64,000 nucleotides of DNA from Pseudoalteromonas lipolytica (GTDB lineage: Bacteria; Pseudomonadota; Gammaproteobacteria; Enterobacterales; Alteromonadaceae), in the NCBI RefSeq assembly GCF_001306915.1, contig NZ_LJTC01000006.1, positions 62,774 to 126,773 on the forward strand. Reading direction: 5' to 3'. Positions 58,374-64,000 of the stretch are shown in pieces. The first letter of the stretch is position 1, and each line of letters starts with the position of its first letter. The notes under the pieces were generated by a model. The model was given only the letters and a program-made list of their open reading frames with translations, did no database searches and was not told the DNA's origin. Position numbers and translations under genes: made by a program.

Positions 58374-60632
58374 TTGTTAAGTTTTTTTTCAAAATCTCTT
58401 GCTGTCAAAATGTCGCTAGCAATGGTGCTTGTCTTAGTCGCTGTGAGCGCGAGTTACTTGATTATGAATCAAAGGCTTAAAACGATTGAGGACTCTTTCA
58501 ATAACATCGGTAAGATTAGCAACTATGCTGTAGATATTTTAAAAATTAATAAAGATATTGTTGAGATGCAAAGGGATATCTCAGTTTATGGTGCATCAGG
58601 TAGTGCACCCGTTTTTAAAAAAATCATGGTAAATTATTACAGTATTGAAAAGCGATTAGCTGAAATTAATGTAGGAAAAGGTGCAGAAAGTATTCAAATT
58701 CATCTTAATGGTATGACGGAGCTTGTAAGTCGTTATGGCACTAATTTAAAAGTACTGACACTTCGTTTTACACAACGGAATGAATTAATTGAAAAAGAGT
58801 TACCACAAGTTTATTTAAATGCAGTTTTATTTCTTGAAGATTTAAAAGCTAAGGCTACTGACACAAATGAGAAGTTGTTTGCTACAGAGTACCTTAACCT
58901 ATGGCACATGCTGCATCGTGATGCTTATCAATTTTTAACAAAAAAAGATTATGCCAAAAGAGCTGCCGTTGAAAAAATACTGAATTCGCTATCTAAAAAC
59001 GTTGCAGATAGATCTAAATTTAAAAATATGATCGATTTGGCTAATAGCTATCGAAATACTTTTTCAAAAAGTGTTCAGGCTAATCGAAACTATTTAAGCT
59101 TAGTAAATGTAGTAATGGCTGGAGATGCAATTGAATTTAGTACGCTTGCAAATAGTTTAAGGGAAGATTCGTTAACTCAACTAAAACAAATAAAACGGGA
59201 TGCTCATAAAACGGTTTCAATGACAGAAAGCATTTTAAATGTACTTGCTTTGATAGTTGTTATTTACATTGTCTCTCTATCAGCATTCTTTCACTTGCAA
59301 ATTACACGTTCGATTAAACACTTAACAAATAGCTTCACACATTTCTTAGACGGAGATTTGGAAGCACAAATTTATGATTTAAAAAGAAAAGACGAAATTG
59401 GTATTTTAGCCAAGGCAGCTAATAAGTTTAGAGAACTAAGTAAAGACCTTTCTGAAGCGAAGTACAGCGCAGAGCATACAACAAAAGTTAAGTCAGAGTT
59501 CCTAGCCAACATGAGCCATGAAATTAGAACACCTATGAATGGTATTTTAGGCATGGCTCGCCAGATGGCCCGCACGACGCTCACATCAGAACAAAGCAAA
59601 ATGCTACACCTAATACAGTCTTCAGGTGCAAGCTTATTAGTGATTATCAACGATATTCTTGATTTTAGTAAAATTGAGGCTTCAAAAATTGAGCTTGAAT
59701 CTGAACCAGTAGATTTAGGCTACCTTTTAGAAGAACTTAAACATTTATTTCAGGAACAAGCAGATAGTAAGAATATTCAGCTTTATATATCTACAACACC
59801 GGAAGTTGAAAAATTGGCGTTTTTGGCCGATGAAACACGTTTAAAGCAGGTATTAATTAATCTGCTGGGGAATGCTGTAAAGTTCACAGAAAGAGGCAGT
59901 GTTTCGTTAACAGTTAACATACAAGAGATTGGGCTTGATGAAGTAAAGCTTACATTTAATGTCTCTGACACAGGGATTGGGATTGCAAGTGAACACTTGA
60001 GTACACTATTTGAAGCATTTTCTCAGGCAGATACGTCTATCACAAGGCGTTTTGGTGGTACAGGGTTAGGCCTTACTATATCAAATAAATTATTAAATTT
60101 GATGGAAGCACCTCTTCAAGTTGAAAGTGTATTGGGAGAGGGGTCTCACTTTTATTTTGATTTAAAAGCAAAGCGCACACTATCTTCAATGGACTTAGAT
60201 CACGAAGATATTTTATTGACTACATCCAAAGAAGTTATTGATTTATCGAATATTAATGCCCTTGTTGTTGAAGATAATGACATTAATCAGATAGTGATTG
60301 AAGCGATGCTTAATGAATTTAATATCACCTCTATAAATATGGCAAATAATGGTCAGGAAGCTGTTGAGCAATGTGAACTAGGTGTATTTGATATCATCTT
60401 TATGGATATGCAAATGCCAGTATTAGATGGTCCCCAAGCCACTTTAAAAATCAGAGAGATTTCTGCTTTCAAACATACGCCGATTATTGCTTTAACTGCT
60501 AATGTATTAAGTGCAGATAAGCAACGCTGTTTTGATGCCGGAATGGATGATTATATCGCAAAACCACTCGAGTATGACGCTTTAAGAGCTATCTTGCTAA
60601 AGTGGTGTAGAACAAATATCGAACGGACATAG
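58374..60632 (+). CDS. membrane hybrid sensor kinase with helical periplasmic domain
   Basis: 752 residues from the TTG at 58374, with AAGGAAGT at 58363-58370 as ribosome site. Order: TM 1 (about 12-30), a helical periplasmic domain of about 250 residues, TM 2 (about 287-308), HAMP, HisKA with phospho-His 382 (NMSHEIRTPMNGI), HATPase with DTGIGI and GGTGLGLTI, and REC with phospho-Asp 678 (FMDMQMPVLDG). The architecture is that of TorS, whose periplasmic four-helix bundle binds a periplasmic binding protein. The preceding gene encodes such a protein. It lacks an Hpt domain. Confidence 0.9.
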   Translation: MLSFFSKSLAVKMSLAMVLVLVAVSASYLIMNQRLKTIEDSFNNIGKISNYAVDILKINKDIVEMQRDISVYGASGSAPVFKKIMVNYYSIEKRLAEINVGKGAESIQIHLNGMTELVSRYGTNLKVLTLRFTQRNELIEKELPQVYLNAVLFLEDLKAKATDTNEKLFATEYLNLWHMLHRDAYQFLTKKDYAKRAAVEKILNSLSKNVADRSKFKNMIDLANSYRNTFSKSVQANRNYLSLVNVVMAGDAIEFSTLANSLREDSLTQLKQIKRDAHKTVSMTESILNVLALIVVIYIVSLSAFFHLQITRSIKHLTNSFTHFLDGDLEAQIYDLKRKDEIGILAKAANKFRELSKDLSEAKYSAEHTTKVKSEFLANMSHEIRTPMNGILGMARQMARTTLTSEQSKMLHLIQSSGASLLVIINDILDFSKIEASKIELESEPVDLGYLLEELKHLFQEQADSKNIQLYISTTPEVEKLAFLADETRLKQVLINLLGNAVKFTERGSVSLTVNIQEIGLDEVKLTFNVSDTGIGIASEHLSTLFEAFSQADTSITRRFGGTGLGLTISNKLLNLMEAPLQVESVLGEGSHFYFDLKAKRTLSSMDLDHEDILLTTSKEVIDLSNINALVVEDNDINQIVIEAMLNEFNITSINMANNGQEAVEQCELGVFDIIFMDMQMPVLDGPQATLKIREISAFKHTPIIALTANVLSADKQRCFDAGMDDYIAKPLEYDALRAILLKWCRTNIERT

Positions 60633-60633
60633 T

Positions 60634-63600
60634 ATGAAAATTCATGATAAAGGTGGTGCAAGTTTTGTTGGTTCGAAGGTATTTTTAACAGTAGTTTCCT
60701 TTGTGTTTTGCATTTTTGGCTTATTCGCAGTTTATTTTTTTGAAGGGCACGTTAAAAATGATGTTTTAGGCTCAATTGACCAAGAGTTTACTGAGACTCA
60801 AGATCGCTTAAAAGAAATAGTAACTAGTTCAATTGCTGAGTCAAAATCAGATCTCCGCTTTTTATACTCGACTCCCCCCATATCTGGTTTACCAAGAGCT
60901 GAATTTAATGATGGAATTGATCCATACGATGGTACTACATACAACCAATGGAAAGAGCGTCTAGAAACCATATTTATTGGTTTTATGGAAAATAACCTCG
61001 CTGTTGAGCAACTTCGTGTTATTGCTGTTACTGCTGAGGGTAAAGAGTTAATACGCGTGCAACGGGTAGGCGCATCTGTAGAGGCTGTTCCTGATTACTC
61101 ATTGCAGGCTAAAAGTGGTGAGCCATATTTTTTACCAAGCTCTCAGCTTGAAACGAATCAAATTTATATGTCGCCACTTACTTTAAATAAAGAATTTGGT
61201 GAAGTGGTTTTTCCATACCAGCCAATGTTACGTTTTTCTATTCCTGTCTTTAGTGATAAAGGAAAACGATATGCCTTTTTAATTATGAATGTAAATGCTA
61301 AAGCACTCATAAATAACCTTAAACAGACAGTGTTCGATTACTCGGAGTTAATTATTAGCAGTTCTGAAGGTGACTTTATTTACCATCCTGTAGAAGAATA
61401 TCAATTTTCAAGAGATTTAAACCCAGACATAACGTGGGATAAAGTTTATAGTCAGAAGGTTCAATATCAGGGTCTCTATACAGTAACATCAAAACTTAAC
61501 CCCAACTTGCAGTTTTATGTACATTCTACAAAAGTGAAGACAAGGCCTAGAAATAAGTATGGTTACATCAACTTTAATCTTTTAGTGCCTGAAAAGTATG
61601 TAGACACATTAATTAATGAGAAGCGTGAAATTACTTATAGCTTCCTAGCAGTGATAGGCGTTTTTACATCTATATTACTTTTAATGTTTTACAGAAATGC
61701 GACGAGAAGTCAGTTATTAGCAGAAGCCCGCAGAGAAGCGTCTGCGATAGTTGATGGGTCTATTGATGCAATCGTTGGGTTAAATTTAGAAGGTGAGTTA
61801 ACAAGTATAAATAATACGGCGGAGCGTTTGTTATCAATTTCTAAAGTGACAGCACTAGGGAAGCTAGCCAAAGATGTTGAGTTTCTCTCAAAATTACCCA
61901 TCCACACCTACGTAATTGATATTCAAAGCTCTAAATCACAAATTAAAGATGAATTATCTGAACAATTTGGCGAAACAACGCTTCATTACGCTATATCTGT
62001 TAGCCCCGTTTTTTCTGAACACAATATCTTAATAGGGCTTGCTTTAATTATTAGAGATATAACAAAAGAAAAAGATGCAGAGATAAAAGTAAAACGATTA
62101 AATACAGAGCTTGAAGCGAAAGTTCGAAAGCGTACTCAAGCGCTTGCAGAGGCCAAAGATGATGCTATCAAGCATAGCGATATAAAAAGTGCTTTCATAT
62201 CAAATATAAGCCATGAGTTACGTACTCCGCTTAATGGAGTCATTGGTACTTTAAACATTTTAAAACGAGAAGAGTTGTCTGATAAATCACGAAACCTTGT
62301 TGAAATGATGGATCTAAGTGCATCAAATTTAAATCTATTAATTAATGACATACTTGATTTATCAAAGATCGAAGCAGGTAAACTGGATCTAAATCTTAAA
62401 ACAACTAATCTACAACTTCTAATTGAAAGACTTGTTGAATCAAGTGCTATTCGAGCATTTGATAAAGGGTTAAATGTATATTTAGATACCAGTAACTTAA
62501 ACTGTGAAAATGTTAAAACAGATCCTCTCAGACTCACCCAGATTTTAAATAACTTAATCAGTAATGCGATAAAATTTACTGACAAAGGCTATATCAAAGT
62601 CATTGTTAGTTCTGAGCGCATATCAGAAGGTACACATAATTTAAAAGTGAAGGTCCAAGATACTGGAATAGGGATCGCGCCTAGTACACAAGGACAATTA
62701 TTTGATGCATTTCAGCAGGCAAGTACAGCAATATCAGAAAAGTTTGGGGGGACCGGACTTGGTTTGTCTATTTGTAAACAATTATGCCAATTAATGGATG
62801 GTGACATTTCTGTCAGTTCAACTTTAAATCAAGGTAGTGTTTTCACCTTCAATATTAAAGTTCGGTGCAGTGCAGAAAACATTCACGTTACTGAAAAATG
62901 CTACGAGAATAAAGCCATTTTGGTGGCGAGCAGTAATCCGAATATTTGGGAAGTTTTGGATAAAACACTCAGTTTACAGGGCGGTATTGTCAGCACATGC
63001 TCTATGGCGGAATTGGGTGCACACAAAAGCAAAGCTTTTGATTACGTGTTCTTAGACTATGAAGATGATACTACTAATAACATAGGTTCAATCATTGAAG
63101 TTTTAAGCAAAAATAACCAAAGCGCTCAGTTTATAACACTTCACCAACCAGGAAATCCTCTCCCTAAGGGTATTGCATCAAAAGTTTCTCAAATCACCAA
63201 ACCGATAACCCAAACAGAGCTGGTGCGAGTAGCGGGCTACGAAGTGCCAAAAAGTGAACCATTATATCTACTTTCTGAAACCAGCGGGTTTGAACTTTCA
63301 GATGATGTTACCGAGCAATTGAACGATTGTACGATATTGATTGTCGATGATAACGAAATAAACGTTGAAGTTGCTAAAGGCGCATTAGATGAGCTGCCTA
63401 TAAATATTTTAACAGCAAGTAATGGACAAGATGCAATTGAACTTTTAAATCACTTCAACACAAATGAGAAGCAAATAAACTGCATACTGATGGATTGCCA
63501 AATGCCAATTTTAGATGGCTATCAAGTATGTGAAAAAATACGCACAGGAAAAGCAGGAGAGTCGTTTATTGATATTCCTATCATTGCAATGACCGCAAGC

Positions 63601-64000
63601 GCTATGGCTGGTGAAAAGGAAAAATGCTTAGCAGTGGGGATGAGTGATTATGTGAGTAAGCCAATTGAGGCAGTTAAAGTATTAGAAAAGGTCGTCAAAT
63701 GGTCTTTATCAAGCTACGAGGGGCAATCTAAAGCAATTCCTCTTGCCGGAAATGAACTCAAAGAAGAAAAGCTGTGGGACCGCGAACAAGCCCTTTCACG
63801 ATTATTAAATAAAGAAGTCTTACTAAATAAAATTTGTGAAGTGTTTGTTGTTAAAGCACCTATTAAAGTGCAGGAACTAATGGAGCAACACAAACAAGGG
63901 AATAGTGAAGAAGTCCGTCAAATAGCGCATGCGTTAAAAGGGATGTGTGGTGAAATAAGCGCTAACAAATTAAGAGAGTTATTCTCTGATATTGAGGTGA
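60634..64000 (+). CDS. membrane hybrid sensor kinase with HK-REC-Hpt (3' end outside window)
   Basis: At least 1,122 residues visible; it starts at the ATG of 60634, one base after the previous stop. A first TM (about 15-37), a large periplasmic Cache-like sensor (about 38-325), a second TM (about 330-350), PAS, HisKA with phospho-His 527 (NISHELRTPLNGV), HATPase with DTGIGIAP and GGTGLGLSI, REC with phospho-Asp 954 (LMDCQMPILDG), and Hpt with His 1099 (IAHALKGMCGE). It is a complete phosphorelay chain in one protein and can pass phosphate through Hpt to the two separate REC proteins of this locus. The remainder lies beyond the window. Confidence 0.9.
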   Translation, partial: MKIHDKGGASFVGSKVFLTVVSFVFCIFGLFAVYFFEGHVKNDVLGSIDQEFTETQDRLKEIVTSSIAESKSDLRFLYSTPPISGLPRAEFNDGIDPYDGTTYNQWKERLETIFIGFMENNLAVEQLRVIAVTAEGKELIRVQRVGASVEAVPDYSLQAKSGEPYFLPSSQLETNQIYMSPLTLNKEFGEVVFPYQPMLRFSIPVFSDKGKRYAFLIMNVNAKALINNLKQTVFDYSELIISSSEGDFIYHPVEEYQFSRDLNPDITWDKVYSQKVQYQGLYTVTSKLNPNLQFYVHSTKVKTRPRNKYGYINFNLLVPEKYVDTLINEKREITYSFLAVIGVFTSILLLMFYRNATRSQLLAEARREASAIVDGSIDAIVGLNLEGELTSINNTAERLLSISKVTALGKLAKDVEFLSKLPIHTYVIDIQSSKSQIKDELSEQFGETTLHYAISVSPVFSEHNILIGLALIIRDITKEKDAEIKVKRLNTELEAKVRKRTQALAEAKDDAIKHSDIKSAFISNISHELRTPLNGVIGTLNILKREELSDKSRNLVEMMDLSASNLNLLINDILDLSKIEAGKLDLNLKTTNLQLLIERLVESSAIRAFDKGLNVYLDTSNLNCENVKTDPLRLTQILNNLISNAIKFTDKGYIKVIVSSERISEGTHNLKVKVQDTGIGIAPSTQGQLFDAFQQASTAISEKFGGTGLGLSICKQLCQLMDGDISVSSTLNQGSVFTFNIKVRCSAENIHVTEKCYENKAILVASSNPNIWEVLDKTLSLQGGIVSTCSMAELGAHKSKAFDYVFLDYEDDTTNNIGSIIEVLSKNNQSAQFITLHQPGNPLPKGIASKVSQITKPITQTELVRVAGYEVPKSEPLYLLSETSGFELSDDVTEQLNDCTILIVDDNEINVEVAKGALDELPINILTASNGQDAIELLNHFNTNEKQINCILMDCQMPILDGYQVCEKIRTGKAGESFIDIPIIAMTASAMAGEKEKCLAVGMSDYVSKPIEAVKVLEKVVKWSLSSYEGQSKAIPLAGNELKEEKLWDREQALSRLLNKEVLLNKICEVFVVKAPIKVQELMEQHKQGNSEEVRQIAHALKGMCGEISANKLRELFSDIEV

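Noticed and set aside
62136-62585. 149-codon minus-strand ORF with Ser/Leu-rich product
   Set aside because: It lies opposite the HisKA region of the last hybrid kinase, with no ribosome site or family motif.

Overview
The window is a 64-kb stretch of a gammaproteobacterial chromosome, most likely an Alteromonadales organism close to Pseudoalteromonas. This rests on conserved housekeeping gene orders (metG-apbC-dcd; lrp-ftsK-lolA-rarA-crcB-serS; ackA-pta next to yfbV), on a marine polysaccharide locus with a large TonB-dependent receptor, and on families common in that order (CLCA_X, COG3014/YcfL/LpoB, DUF3718-like). Species is not resolved.

Left part (1-42.4 kb) is mainly core genome. metG (cut by the window edge) and apbC diverge. 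A GH16 laminarinase-type lipoprotein and a TonB-dependent receptor sit between apbC and dcd, behind two LacI-type operators. Then come a membrane-bound EAL phosphodiesterase, CLCA_X and DTW genes, a lone Hpt protein, alaA, an envelope lipoprotein cluster (glycine zipper, LpoB, YcfL, COG3014), a DMT transporter, an M15 peptidase, dapE, an ArsC-like reductase, an EIIA-like protein without its phospho-histidines, an ACT protein, pta-ackA, yfbV, rlmA, an ECF-type permease and xthA. Two exported proteins follow, then scpB-rluB, ald, lrp, the ftsK-lolA-rarA-crcB-serS run, an arylsulfatase and an ABC1-family gene with an apparent C-terminal frameshift.

The middle (about 42.5-47.1 kb) is an array of gene cassettes. 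Nine small same-strand ORFs are separated by sites with attC hallmarks: paired AAC/GTT cores, an inverted repeat inside, and a shared sequence around GCGCTCCTTCGTCG. No integrase gene is present, so it fits a cluster of attC sites lacking an integrase (CALIN). Most cassette products look like lipoproteins, secreted or membrane proteins of unknown function.

Immediately to the right lies a 46-bp fragment matching the 3' half of a tRNA-Pro(GGG) gene, as left when an integrative element uses a tRNA gene as attachment site. Its orientation predicts that the element extends rightward, possibly beyond the window. That region holds an SOS-controlled UmuD-like gene without UmuC, a hybrid sensor kinase, a possibly second tyrosyl-tRNA synthetase and a LuxR-type regulator. 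It ends with a signalling locus: REC-PAS-GGDEF-EAL, REC-GGDEF, a Tat-exported solute-binding protein and two membrane hybrid kinases, the last one incomplete. This locus looks like a phosphorelay in which a periplasmic ligand signal controls cyclic-di-GMP. A dispersed intergenic repeat with the core TTGCCCCAAAATG recurs around these accessory genes.
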